64,000 nt of DNA from Acidobacteriota bacterium (GTDB lineage: Bacteria > Acidobacteriota > Thermoanaerobaculia > Multivoradales > JAGPDF01). Each line of letters begins with the position of its first letter. Position 1 is the stretch's first letter. Location of the stretch: the NCBI GenBank assembly GCA_014584695.1, contig JACTMI010000009.1, positions 1 through 64,000 on the forward strand, read 5' to 3'. The notes under the pieces were generated by a model. That model was not told the origin of the DNA, did no database searches, and saw only the letters and a program-made list of their open reading frames with translations. This document shows, in pieces, positions 35,165 to 43,481 of the stretch. A program made the translations under genes and the position numbers.

Positions 35165-37564
35165 ATGGATCGGAGGTTCCGCACTGCCCCCCTGCTCTCG
35201 GCGGCGCTCGTTCTCGCCATCAGTGTCGTCACCCCCCTGGCGGGCGCCGGGCCGCTGCGGCCGGAGCCGCTCACCGGCCCCTCGGACGCGCCGCGCGTCG
35301 AGCTCGCGATCGGTTATCTGTTCGCGCACGCCGGCGAGCTCGGTCTCGCGACCGCCGACCTCGCCGAGCTGCGGGTGACCGACGAGGTGCCGACGCGCCA
35401 CAACGGCGCAACCCATGTCTATCTCCGCCAGAAGGTCCACGGCCTCGAGATCCGCGGCGCCGAGATGGGCTTCCACTTCGATCGCGCCGGGCGCCTGTTC
35501 CATCGCACCGGCGACTTCGTGCCCGCGGTGCTCGCGCGCGCCGCGGAGACGGCGCGCTTCCCGAGCCTGACGCCCGAGGAGGCGGTCGAGGCGGCGGCCC
35601 TCCACGTCGGCCTGGGTCCGATCGATCACCTCGACCTGGTCGACTCCTTCGACGGCACGACGGTGTTCGCCAACGAGCGGGTCTCCGGCGAGCCGATTCC
35701 GGTGCGGCTGGTCTACTTCCGGAACCCGGACAGCGACCGGATCGTCCTGGCGTGGAACCTCTCGATCCAGATGGTCACCGGGAGCGACTGGTGGGAGCTC
35801 TGGATCGACGCCGCCAACGGCGGCGAGGTGGCGCGGGTCAACTGGACCGACCACGCGACCTACCGGGTCTTCGCCTCGCCCAAGGAGTCGCCGGACGACG
35901 GGGCGCGCACCGACGAAGTCGATCCGGACCTGGCCGGCGGCATCGCTTCGCCGTTCGGCTGGCACGACACCAATGGTGCGGTTGGCGCCGAGACGACGCT
36001 GACCGACGGCAACAACGTCGAAGCCTGCGTCGACGCCGACGCCAACAATGCCTGCGACGCCGGCAGCCTGCCCGACGGCGGCGCGAGCCTGGTCTTCCAG
36101 CCGCCGCTCGACCTCGCGACCCAGCAGCCGGCGGACTACCGGCCGGCGGCGGTGGTCAACCTCTACTACTGGAACAACGTCATGCACGACGTGCTCTACC
36201 AGTACGGGTTCGACGAGCCGGCGGGCAACTTCCAGCACAACAACTACGGCCGCGGCGGGCTCGGCAACGACCGTGTCCGCGCCGAGGCGCAGGACGGCTC
36301 GGGGACGAACAACGCCAACTTCGCCACCCCGTCCGACGGCAACCGGCCGCGGATGCAGATGTTCGTTTGGACGGCGCCACTCGGCCTGGTGGTCAACACC
36401 CCCGCGCCGATCGCCGGCGTCTACATGGCGGGCACGGCGCAGTTCGGCCCCACCTCGTTCAACCTGACGCGCGACGTCGTGCTGGTCGACGACGGCTCGG
36501 GCACGTTCGTCAACGACGGCTGCTGCAACGACGGCAACACGCTCTGCGTGGCGCCGAACTGGCCTGGCATCACCGGCGTCGTGCCGGCGCCGATCGCCAT
36601 CCTGTACCGCGGCCAGTGCGAGTTCGGCACCAAGACGGTCAATGCCCAGAACGCCGGCGCCGCGGGCGTCATCATCGTCAACACCCAGGGCAACGACACG
36701 ATCGGCATGGGCGCCGGCGCCAACGGCGGCGCCGCGACGATTCCGGCGGTCTCGCTCGGACAGGGCGACGGCAACCTGATCATCGCCAATCTGCCGGCCA
36801 ACGTGACCATGGACTCGACGACCGTCGTCGGTCCCAACCGTGACAGCGACCTCGATGCCGGCATCATCGCCCACGAGTACGGCCACGGCCTGTCGAACCG
36901 CCTGACCGGCGGACCGGGGACCACCGGCTGCCTGTCGAACCTCGAGCAGATGGGCGAGGGCTGGAGCGACTGGATGACGCTCTTCCTCCACGCCCGCCCC
37001 GCCGACGACCGGTTGACGCGGCGGCCGATCGGCACTTACGCCACCTTCGGCAACCGCGCGACCAGCACCGGCATCCGCCGCTACCCGTACAGCACCGACC
37101 TGGCGGTCAACCCGCTGACCTACGCCAACCTGGTCGACGAGGTCCCCGCGACCTCGCCGCACGGCGTCGGCACGATCTGGGCGACCATGCTCTGGGACGT
37201 GTACTGGAACCTGGTCGACATCTACGGCTGGGACGCCGACCTCTACAACGGCACCGGTGGCAACAACTACGCCTTCCAACTGGTCGTCGACGGCCTGAAG
37301 CTCCAGCCCTGCTCGCCGGGCTTCGTCGACGGTCGCAACGCCATCCTGGCCGCCGACGTCAACAACTACGAGGGCGAGAACGCCTGTGACATCTGGCGCG
37401 CCTTCGCCAAGCGCGGGCTGGGCGTGGCGGCGAACCAGGGCTCGTCGAACAACCGTGGCGACGGCGTGCCGGACTTCGACCTGCCGGCCGCGTGCGAGGA
37501 CCTGATCTTCTCGGACGGCTTCGGCATGGGGAACACCTCGCGTTGGAGCGCTGCCGTCCCCTGA
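35165..37564 (+). CDS. Secreted fungalysin-type (M36) metalloprotease with PA domain
   Basis: This is a 799-residue exported protease. It has a signal peptide (FRTAPLLSAALVLAISVVTP), an FTP-like propeptide (TRHNGATHVYLRQKVHGLEI), and a catalytic part with the zinc motif HEYGH at H570-H574 and the downstream Glu in QMGEGWSDW. A PA (protease-associated) domain is inserted before the zinc motif (IAILYRGQCEFGTKTVNAQ to about residue 545). The C-terminus LIFSDGFGMGNTSRWSAAVP resembles short IFxDGFE-type tails found on exported proteins of several phyla and may be a sorting signal. It should degrade extracellular protein. ATG at 35165 follows AAGGAGAAGG. Confidence 0.92.
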   Translation: MDRRFRTAPLLSAALVLAISVVTPLAGAGPLRPEPLTGPSDAPRVELAIGYLFAHAGELGLATADLAELRVTDEVPTRHNGATHVYLRQKVHGLEIRGAEMGFHFDRAGRLFHRTGDFVPAVLARAAETARFPSLTPEEAVEAAALHVGLGPIDHLDLVDSFDGTTVFANERVSGEPIPVRLVYFRNPDSDRIVLAWNLSIQMVTGSDWWELWIDAANGGEVARVNWTDHATYRVFASPKESPDDGARTDEVDPDLAGGIASPFGWHDTNGAVGAETTLTDGNNVEACVDADANNACDAGSLPDGGASLVFQPPLDLATQQPADYRPAAVVNLYYWNNVMHDVLYQYGFDEPAGNFQHNNYGRGGLGNDRVRAEAQDGSGTNNANFATPSDGNRPRMQMFVWTAPLGLVVNTPAPIAGVYMAGTAQFGPTSFNLTRDVVLVDDGSGTFVNDGCCNDGNTLCVAPNWPGITGVVPAPIAILYRGQCEFGTKTVNAQNAGAAGVIIVNTQGNDTIGMGAGANGGAATIPAVSLGQGDGNLIIANLPANVTMDSTTVVGPNRDSDLDAGIIAHEYGHGLSNRLTGGPGTTGCLSNLEQMGEGWSDWMTLFLHARPADDRLTRRPIGTYATFGNRATSTGIRRYPYSTDLAVNPLTYANLVDEVPATSPHGVGTIWATMLWDVYWNLVDIYGWDADLYNGTGGNNYAFQLVVDGLKLQPCSPGFVDGRNAILAADVNNYEGENACDIWRAFAKRGLGVAANQGSSNNRGDGVPDFDLPAACEDLIFSDGFGMGNTSRWSAAVP

Positions 37565-37641
37565 GGGGGGGCGGCGGGGAGCGCCCGGACCCGATGTGAG
37601 AGGATTCTCCTCTCCGCCCGGAGCGGCGGGGAGGAGGTCCC

Positions 37642-39216
37642 TTGCGTCGCGTTGGCATCTTCGGTTGGGGCATCGTGGCGCCCAAGGCGCCGAACGTCGA
37701 AGCCTTCGCCCGACACCTCGAGAGCGCCGAGAGCTGGCTCGAGCCGTTCAACGGCTTCGGGCCCGACTGTTTCCTGGTCGGACGCCCCGAGTTCGACTTC
37801 TCCGACTACAAGCCGTGGGTCGACGAGCGCTTTCCGCCCAGCCGCTTCCCGCAGCTGGCCGACAAGATGGACCTGCCGACCCAGTTCGCGATCGGCGCCT
37901 TCGTCCAGGCGCTGGCGCAGAACCCGGGGCTGGAGCAGGAGCTCTCCCGGCTCGGCACCGCGGCTCACGTCTATGTCGGCAGCGGTCTCGGCGCGCTCCA
38001 GACCACCGGCGACGTCGCCATCCGGCTCTACCGCGCCCAGCGGCGCTGGGATCGCTTCTGGGCGCAGCCGGAGCGCAACTCGGCGCTCGCCGAGTACCTC
38101 GCGCACCCCGAGAAGTTCGACCCCTCGATCGAGGTGCCGCCGGCGCCGGAGGAGGCGCCGCTGGACGAAGTCGAGAGCGCCGAGGACCGCTTCTGGGCGT
38201 TCTGGGCCGGCCGCTCGCCGCAGCTCGCCGAGTACCTGGCGGAGCTGCGCGAGATCGAATCGCTCGCCGTCGACGGCCCGGTCGAGACCGGCAAGATCGC
38301 GCTGATCAAGGAGAAGCAGCGCCGCCGCCAGCGCCTCCAGCGCAAGTGGGGGACGCCGAATCCGCCCTGGCACGAGGTCTCCCCGAACCTGCTGTGGAAC
38401 ATCCAGAACGCGCCGGCGGCGCAGATCACGATGCTGGGGCGGATCACCGGCCTCGCCTTCGCGCCGGTCGCCGCCTGCTCGACGTTCGGCGTGACGCTGA
38501 AGCTGGCGATCGACGCCATCCGGAGGGGTGAGGCCAAGGCGGTGGTGATGGGCGCCACCGATCCGCCGCCGCTCGCGATGTCGGTCGGCGGTTTCTACGG
38601 CGCGCGCGTGATCGCCGCCGACGGCCAGGTCTCGAAGCCCCTGACCACGCTGCGCGGCACGCACGTCGCCGGCGGCGCGGCGATCTGGATCCTGGGCGAT
38701 CACGAGCACATGAGCGCGCTCGGTTTCCGCCCGCTGGGGCTCGAGCCGGTGGCCGTGGGCGTCTCCTCGGACGCGGAGCACATCATCACCCCCTCGAAGG
38801 AGGGACCGGTCACGGCCATCCGACAGGCGATCGCCGCGGCGGGCATCTCGGCGCGCGAGATCGTCTCGTGGGACCTGCACGCCACCGCCACGCCGGGCGA
38901 TTTCCAGGAGGTCGAGAACCTGCGCGAGGTGCTGCCGGAGTCCGTGCTGGTGACGGCGCGCAAGGGGACGTTCGGCCACGGCATGGGCGCCAGCGGCGGC
39001 TGGGAGCTGACCGCCCAGTACCTTGGCTACCAGCGGGGAGCGATCTACCCGACGCCGCTCGCCCGCGGCGAGGTGAACCGGGAGATCGCCGAGCTGCACT
39101 CCGGCTTCGTCTTCGACGACGGCTGCGCGGCGCCGCGCGGCTACGCCGGCAAGCTCTCGATGGGCGTGGGGGGAATCAACGCCTGCGTCATCTCGCGGCC
39201 CTGGGAGCTCGGCTGA
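37642..39216 (+). CDS. Beta-ketoacyl-ACP synthase-like protein with a central insertion
   Basis: This is a 524-residue thiolase-fold condensing enzyme. Catalytic Cys279 is in APVAACSTFGVTLKLA, the two histidines are in SWDLHATATPGD and KGTFGHGMGASGGWEL, and the C-terminus has the Gly-rich GVGGINACVI. About 100 residues of charged helix (roughly 135-245, with ALIKEKQRRRQRLQRKWG) separate the N-terminal part from the Cys region, more than in FabF. The start is TTG at 37642 behind GGAGGAGG. No ACP or reductase gene adjoins, so the acyl chain made is unknown. Confidence 0.88.
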   Translation: MRRVGIFGWGIVAPKAPNVEAFARHLESAESWLEPFNGFGPDCFLVGRPEFDFSDYKPWVDERFPPSRFPQLADKMDLPTQFAIGAFVQALAQNPGLEQELSRLGTAAHVYVGSGLGALQTTGDVAIRLYRAQRRWDRFWAQPERNSALAEYLAHPEKFDPSIEVPPAPEEAPLDEVESAEDRFWAFWAGRSPQLAEYLAELREIESLAVDGPVETGKIALIKEKQRRRQRLQRKWGTPNPPWHEVSPNLLWNIQNAPAAQITMLGRITGLAFAPVAACSTFGVTLKLAIDAIRRGEAKAVVMGATDPPPLAMSVGGFYGARVIAADGQVSKPLTTLRGTHVAGGAAIWILGDHEHMSALGFRPLGLEPVAVGVSSDAEHIITPSKEGPVTAIRQAIAAAGISAREIVSWDLHATATPGDFQEVENLREVLPESVLVTARKGTFGHGMGASGGWELTAQYLGYQRGAIYPTPLARGEVNREIAELHSGFVFDDGCAAPRGYAGKLSMGVGGINACVISRPWELG

Positions 39217-39383
39217 GAGCCCCGCGGGATCGGCACCGGAGTGCGCGGCGGGCCGTCCGGGCGTAGAATGCGCCCCCTGCGGCGGTGCGCCCGCGCGAGG
39301 ATCCCACCCGCGGAAACGAAATCCCCCTGAGCCGGCGCCTCGGCGCGGCACTCCAGGGGAGCCACGACAAGGAGCTCGGCTCG

Positions 39384-40538
39384 ATGACCTCTCGCCACGA
39401 TTCTCCAGCGCGCCGACACGGCGCCCGTTTCACTTGCTGGCTCGCGCTCGCGGTCGCGCTCGGGCTCGGCTTCGGCTGCTCACGCGGCGAGGCCGACGCG
39501 GCGGCTTCGCCCGTCGAGCCCGCCGCGACGGCGGAGGCGCCAGCGGTCGAATCCGCCGCGGCCGGCGACGCCGCGCCGCAGCTCGAAGGTGCCGCGGCGC
39601 CGACCCCCTCGGCGGCGCCCGCCGCCGATGCGCCGCTCTCGCCCGACCAGCTGCCAGCGGTGGTGGCGAAGATCGACGGCCAGGCGGTGACCAAGGAAGA
39701 CTTGCTCTCCCGCGCGGCCGAAGCGCGCGGCGCGCTCGCCGAGCGCGGCTTCCCCCCGCCGCCGCCGACGCGCGACTTCTATCGCAGCGTGCTGGACGAC
39801 ATCATCGGCAACCGGCTGCTCCACGCCGACCTCAAGGCGAAGGGCATCGGCGCTCCCGCCGAGCAGGTCGAGGCCCGCTTCGCTCAGATCCGCGGCCAGT
39901 TCCCGTCGCCGGAGGAGTTCTCGAAAGCGCTCGCCGCTCGGGGTTTCGACGAGAAGCGGCTGCGCGCCGACCTCGAAGAGGGTCTGGCCGTGCAGCACTG
40001 GGTGGAACAGACGGTGATGCCTTCGATCGCGGTCACCGAGGCCGAGGCACGGAAGTTCTACGACGACAACCCGGAGCAGATGCAGGAGCCCGAGAGCGTG
40101 CTCGCCAGCCACGTCCTGGTCGCGGTGCCGCAGGGCGCGAGCGACGCCGACAAGAGCGCGCGCCGCGAGCGCGCGGCCGAGCTGCGGGCCAAGATCGCCG
40201 GGGGCGCGGACTTCGCGGCGGTCGCGCGCGAGAGCTCGGAGGACACCGGCTCGGCGCCGCGCGGCGGGGACCTCGGCCGCGTCTACCGGGGCCAGACCGT
40301 GCCGGCTTTCGAGGCGGCGGCTTTCGGCCTCGCTCCGGGAACGCTCTCCGAGCCGGTCGAATCCCCGTTCGGCTTCCACATCATTCGGGTCGCGGAGAAG
40401 AAGCCGGCCGGCAAGCTCGAGTTCGACCGGGTCAAGGAGCGGATCACCCAGGTGCTGCGCCAGCGCGCGCTCGAGACCAAGGTGCGCGACGCCGTCCAGG
40501 CCCTCGCCGCCAAGGCGAACGTGGAGGTCCTGTTCTGA
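39384..40538 (+). CDS. Peptidyl-prolyl isomerase lipoprotein (parvulin, SurA-like)
   Basis: This is a 384-residue envelope chaperone. The N-terminus is a lipoprotein signal with Cys32 after LALAVALGLGFG, then a 60-residue Ala/Pro-rich linker. A SurA-type N-domain follows (VVAKIDGQAVTKEDLLSRA to about 220), then a parvulin domain (ASHVLVAVPQGASDADK, GGDLGRVYRGQTVPAFE, PVESPFGFHIIRV). It should assist outer-membrane or periplasmic protein folding. The next gene begins at an overlapping CTG. Confidence 0.92.
   Translation: MTSRHDSPARRHGARFTCWLALAVALGLGFGCSRGEADAAASPVEPAATAEAPAVESAAAGDAAPQLEGAAAPTPSAAPAADAPLSPDQLPAVVAKIDGQAVTKEDLLSRAAEARGALAERGFPPPPPTRDFYRSVLDDIIGNRLLHADLKAKGIGAPAEQVEARFAQIRGQFPSPEEFSKALAARGFDEKRLRADLEEGLAVQHWVEQTVMPSIAVTEAEARKFYDDNPEQMQEPESVLASHVLVAVPQGASDADKSARRERAAELRAKIAGGADFAAVARESSEDTGSAPRGGDLGRVYRGQTVPAFEAAAFGLAPGTLSEPVESPFGFHIIRVAEKKPAGKLEFDRVKERITQVLRQRALETKVRDAVQALAAKANVEVLF
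40523..40537 (+). promoter_or_regulatory. Shine-Dalgarno and CTG start of the cytochrome c gene
   Basis: GGAGG at 40523-40527 is seven bases upstream of CTG at 40535-40537, an ideal spacing. The CTG overlaps the preceding TGA stop (40536-40538). No ATG, GTG or TTG in this frame lies between the upstream gene's interior and the heme motif. Confidence 0.7.
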
Positions 40539-40939
40539 CGGCGGCCGGTGGCGGCCGCTCCGGCCGGCGCCGGCGAGCCCTCTGGCTCGGTCTCGCGCCG
40601 CTCCTCGGAGCGGTCGGCTGGGCGGCGGAAGGCTTCCGGCTGGACGGTGATCCCGAGCGGGGTCAGCCGCTCTACGAGCGCCGGTGCAAGGTCTGTCACG
40701 GTGCGGGCGGCGAGGGCGACGGCACGCTGTCGGCGAAGCTCGACCCGCCGCCGGGGGACTTGACCGACGCCGCGCGCATGGCGCGGTGGAACGACGAGGA
40801 TCTCTACCTGTTGCTGCGCGACGGCGGCAAGGCGATGGGGCTATCGGCGACCATGCCCGGATGGTCGAGGCTCGCGACCGACCAGGAGATCCGCGACATG
40901 GCCGCCTTCGTTCGAACGCTGGTCGCCGAACAGCCCTGA
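40535..40939 (+). CDS. Small c-type cytochrome, apparent CTG start
   Basis: This is a 134-residue protein with a signal peptide (basic RSGRRRR, then ALWLGLAPLLGAVGWAA). A single cytochrome c domain has the heme motif CKVCH near residue 50 and the likely axial Met in SATMPGWSRLATDQEIRDM. The frame is open far upstream only as a shadow of the PPIase gene. A start that keeps the signal peptide must be the CTG described at 40535. It probably transfers electrons in the periplasm. Confidence 0.88.
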   Translation: MTAAGGGRSGRRRRALWLGLAPLLGAVGWAAEGFRLDGDPERGQPLYERRCKVCHGAGGEGDGTLSAKLDPPPGDLTDAARMARWNDEDLYLLLRDGGKAMGLSATMPGWSRLATDQEIRDMAAFVRTLVAEQP

Positions 40940-40955
40940 GGGCGCGGAGGGGCGC

Positions 40956-41180
40956 TCAGCCGGCCGCGGTGGCCGGGCTCTCGGGCTCCGCTGCCGACTC
41001 CGGTTCCATCGCCTCGGCGCCCGCTTCGGCGCCCTCGAGGGGCTCGGTGCCCGCTTCGTTCGCACCGTTGCGGTCGATGCCGGCCTTGCGATCCGCCCGG
41101 CGCTGCATTTTCTCTTCGCGCTTCTGCTTCTTGGCCAGCTCGCGCAGGCGCTTGCCGTGGGAGTAGTTCTGTCGGGCCAA
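40956..41180 (-). CDS. Small basic conserved protein
   Basis: This is a 74-residue protein opening MARQNYSHGKRLRELAKKQK, a basic pattern that I recognise from short uncharacterised proteins of many Gram-negative bacteria. The last 35 residues are acidic and Pro/Ala-rich. It has no membrane segment. The family's role is unknown; the basic helix suggests nucleic-acid or ribosome contact. Confidence 0.75.
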   Translation of the reverse strand: MARQNYSHGKRLRELAKKQKREEKMQRRADRKAGIDRNGANEAGTEPLEGAEAGAEAMEPESAAEPESPATAAG

Positions 41181-41284
41181 TCTCTCCTCCTCCGAAAGTC
41201 GTTGCGTGGATCCGTCCGGGCCACCCCGCCGAGCGGGTCCCGAGCGGGCTCTCGACCGCTAAGGGTAGCACCCGCGGCCGACCG

Positions 41285-41794
41285 CTACCGAATCGGGTCC
41301 GCGGCCGCAGTTTCCGGAGCCGGAGGCGCTGCATCCCGGCCCCCGACGCAGAGGACCTCCGGAGCCTCTCCCGGGCTGGCGTTGGCGAGCACGCAGGCGA
41401 CCGGGGCGGGCGGTGCCGGGCGGCGTGCGAGCGGCGGTGGGGCAGGCGCCGGCAGCGGCGCCGGGGCCGGGATCGTGACCGCGCGCCCGAGCGGATACTC
41501 GAGCACGGCGCTGCCGTCGAGCCGCTCTGCGGGCTCCCGCGATCCGGCCGCGAGGGCCGTTTCGCGGAGCTGGATCGACCGGAGGTTGCCTTCGGTCGAG
41601 CGATAGACGACGCGGCGCCCCTCGAGCCGCCAGGGACCGAGGGTCTCGATCCAGCCGCCCCGGGCGAGGGGTAGCCGATCGGCCCGGGCGGCGCTCGCCC
41701 CCAGGCAGAGCGGCAGCAGCACGATGGCGAGCAGGCGGCAGCGGCGCGCTGGCGGCCGCAGCTGCTCTCGTCGACGGATCCAGGGGTGGCTCAT
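41285..41794 (-). CDS. Exported protein of unknown function
   Basis: This is a 169-residue protein. The N-terminus is basic, and the hydrophobic core RLLAIVLLPLCLGASAARA forms a signal peptide. The mature part begins with a short beta motif (LPLARGGWIETLGPWRLEGRRVVYRS), like the FecR- or SPOR-type opening 'LxxGG', then a Pro-rich tail with two Cys. MSHPW at 41794 is preferred to the longer frame. The upstream gene is the RlmL-like methyltransferase. The function is not recognised. Confidence 0.65.
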   Translation of the reverse strand: MSHPWIRRREQLRPPARRCRLLAIVLLPLCLGASAARADRLPLARGGWIETLGPWRLEGRRVVYRSTEGNLRSIQLRETALAAGSREPAERLDGSAVLEYPLGRAVTIPAPAPLPAPAPPPLARRPAPPAPVACVLANASPGEAPEVLCVGGRDAAPPAPETAAADPIR

Positions 41795-41848
41795 GCGACT
41801 CTCTCCTCTCGCCAGAAAGAGACGCAAGTCGAGGCCGCCGACTCGCGC

Positions 41849-42991
41849 TCACCAGAGATCGAGGATCAGGATCCGCGCCTCCACGGGGCCGTTCCAGACC
41901 GGGATGCGGCGTGTCGGTCGCAGGCCGAGCTGCTTGCCGAGCGCTGGGTCGCCGGCGATCAGGACCGCTTTCCAGCCGCGGTACCGCTGTTTCAACAGGT
42001 CGCCGAGCCGGCGCCACTGGTCGGCTGGCGCGGCGATCCGCTCCCCGTACGGCGGATTGATCGCCAGGAGGCCGGGGCCGCCCGGCGGAGGCGGCTCCTC
42101 GAAGGCGTCGCCCCGCGCGAGCGTCGTGTGCCTCCCGAGTCCCGCCGCCTCGAGGTTCGTCGCGGCGGCGGTGAGCGCCGTCGGCTCGAGGTCGTAGCCG
42201 TGGAGGCGGACTTCGGGGTCGGGGGCGGGGATCGGCTCGGCGCGCACGCTCCGGAGCAGGCCCCGAAAGGGCTCGAGCCGGTCGAAAGCCCACTCGGACC
42301 GGAGGCGATTCGGCGCCAGACCGAGGGCGATCGCTCCGGCTTCGGCGAGCAGCGTGCCCGAGCCGCACATCGGATCCACCACCGGGCCGCGCCCATTCCA
42401 ACCCGAGGCGAGCAGCGCCGCGGCGGCCAGCTGCTCGCGCATCGGCGCCACGGTGGTCGAGAGCCGGTAGCCCCGTCGATCGAGCGGGGTGCCCGCGAGG
42501 TCGAGCAGCAGCGCGGCGCGGTCCTCGAGCAGCCGGATTCGCAGCGCCAGGTCCGGTGCCTCCCGGTCGACATTGGCGCGGCGCCCCCAGCGCGCGCGCT
42601 GGGCGTCGACCAGGGCGTCCTTGGTCTTGAGCGCGATCCAGCGGGTGTCGCGCAAGCGCGAGCGGGTCGAGGTGGCGCTGACCGCGAAGCTGCGCTCCGG
42701 GGTGGCGAGCGACGAGAGCGAGAGCGGCGCCGCCGGCGGGGCGGCGACCAGCGCCCGCACCGCGCGATAGAGGCTCTCCTCGTCCGGCGCCGGGAAGCTC
42801 GCGAGCTCGGCCAGCACCCGGGTCGCGGCGCGCGAGCGCCAGCAGGCCCGCACCGCGCCGGGGAGATCGGCGAGGAAGCCGACGCCGCCGATCTCGTGCC
42901 CGGCCGGCGCCAGGCCGAGCGCCGAGAGCTCGGCCGCGACGATCTCCTCGAGGCCGCGCGAGCAGGTCGCGACCCAGCGCCGCTCGTTCAC
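41849..42991 (-). CDS. RlmL/RlmN-type THUMP-domain RNA methyltransferase (N2-guanosine)
   Basis: This is a 380-residue enzyme of the RlmL/Trm14 group, which methylates guanosine N2 in rRNA or tRNA. The N-terminal region opens WVATCSRGLEEIVAAELSALG, and a THUMP domain follows (around RSFAVSATSTRSRLRDTRW). The methyltransferase part has SAM motif I DPMCGSGTLLAEAGAIALG and the catalytic NPPYGER. GTG at 42991 overlaps the stop of the flavin reductase gene (GTGA), so they are coupled. The exact target nucleotide cannot be assigned. Confidence 0.9.
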   Translation of the reverse strand: MNERRWVATCSRGLEEIVAAELSALGLAPAGHEIGGVGFLADLPGAVRACWRSRAATRVLAELASFPAPDEESLYRAVRALVAAPPAAPLSLSSLATPERSFAVSATSTRSRLRDTRWIALKTKDALVDAQRARWGRRANVDREAPDLALRIRLLEDRAALLLDLAGTPLDRRGYRLSTTVAPMREQLAAAALLASGWNGRGPVVDPMCGSGTLLAEAGAIALGLAPNRLRSEWAFDRLEPFRGLLRSVRAEPIPAPDPEVRLHGYDLEPTALTAAATNLEAAGLGRHTTLARGDAFEEPPPPGGPGLLAINPPYGERIAAPADQWRRLGDLLKQRYRGWKAVLIAGDPALGKQLGLRPTRRIPVWNGPVEARILILDLW

Positions 42992-43476
42992 CCCGTCGCG
43001 AGCCGCCGGTAGTCCCGATTCCAGTAGATCAGCGGCAGCTCGCCCGGCCGGGGCACCTCGCTCGCGAGCACCTCACCGATGTAGAGCTCGTGGGTGCCCG
43101 CCTCGTGGCGCGAGTGGACCCTGCAGTCGAGCCACGCGAGCGCGGTGGCGAGCACCGGCGCGCCGGTCACCGCGGTCGTCCAGGTGCCGCGCGAGAAGCG
43201 CCGCTCGTCGGGCTCCCAGGCGAATTGGTCCGAGATTTCGCGCTGGTCCTGCGCCAGGACGTTGACCGCGAACGTCGATCCGGGTTGGCTGAGCAGATCG
43301 TGGGCCCGGTGGACGTGGTCGATCATCACCGCGACGAGTGGCGGCTCCGGAGAGACCGACACGAAGGCCGACACGGTCAGCCCGTGGGTCAGCTCGCCGG
43401 CGCGGATGGTCACCACGGTGACCCCGGCGGGGACGTGGCGCAGCGCGTCTCGGAACGCTTCGGCGGAGATCGGCAT
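42988..43476 (-). CDS. Flavin reductase-like FMN-binding protein
   Basis: This is a 162-residue split-barrel protein. The pattern FRDALRHVPAGVTVVTIR, LTVSAFVSVSPEPPLVAV, FAVNVLAQDQREISDQF and HELYIGEV is typical of flavin reductases that supply reduced FMN to two-component monooxygenases. No monooxygenase adjoins. ATG at 43476 lies five bases from the LysM-FecR gene end. Co-translation with the RNA methyltransferase is probably not functional. Confidence 0.9.
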   Translation of the reverse strand: MPISAEAFRDALRHVPAGVTVVTIRAGELTHGLTVSAFVSVSPEPPLVAVMIDHVHRAHDLLSQPGSTFAVNVLAQDQREISDQFAWEPDERRFSRGTWTTAVTGAPVLATALAWLDCRVHSRHEAGTHELYIGEVLASEVPRPGELPLIYWNRDYRRLATG

Positions 43477-43481
43477 CGGGT

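Noticed and set aside
33767-37279. A 1170-residue minus-strand open frame opposite gap and the protease
   Set aside because: It is rich in Arg, Val, Gly and Asp with no domain, and lies antisense to two clear genes; it is a product of high GC at third positions.
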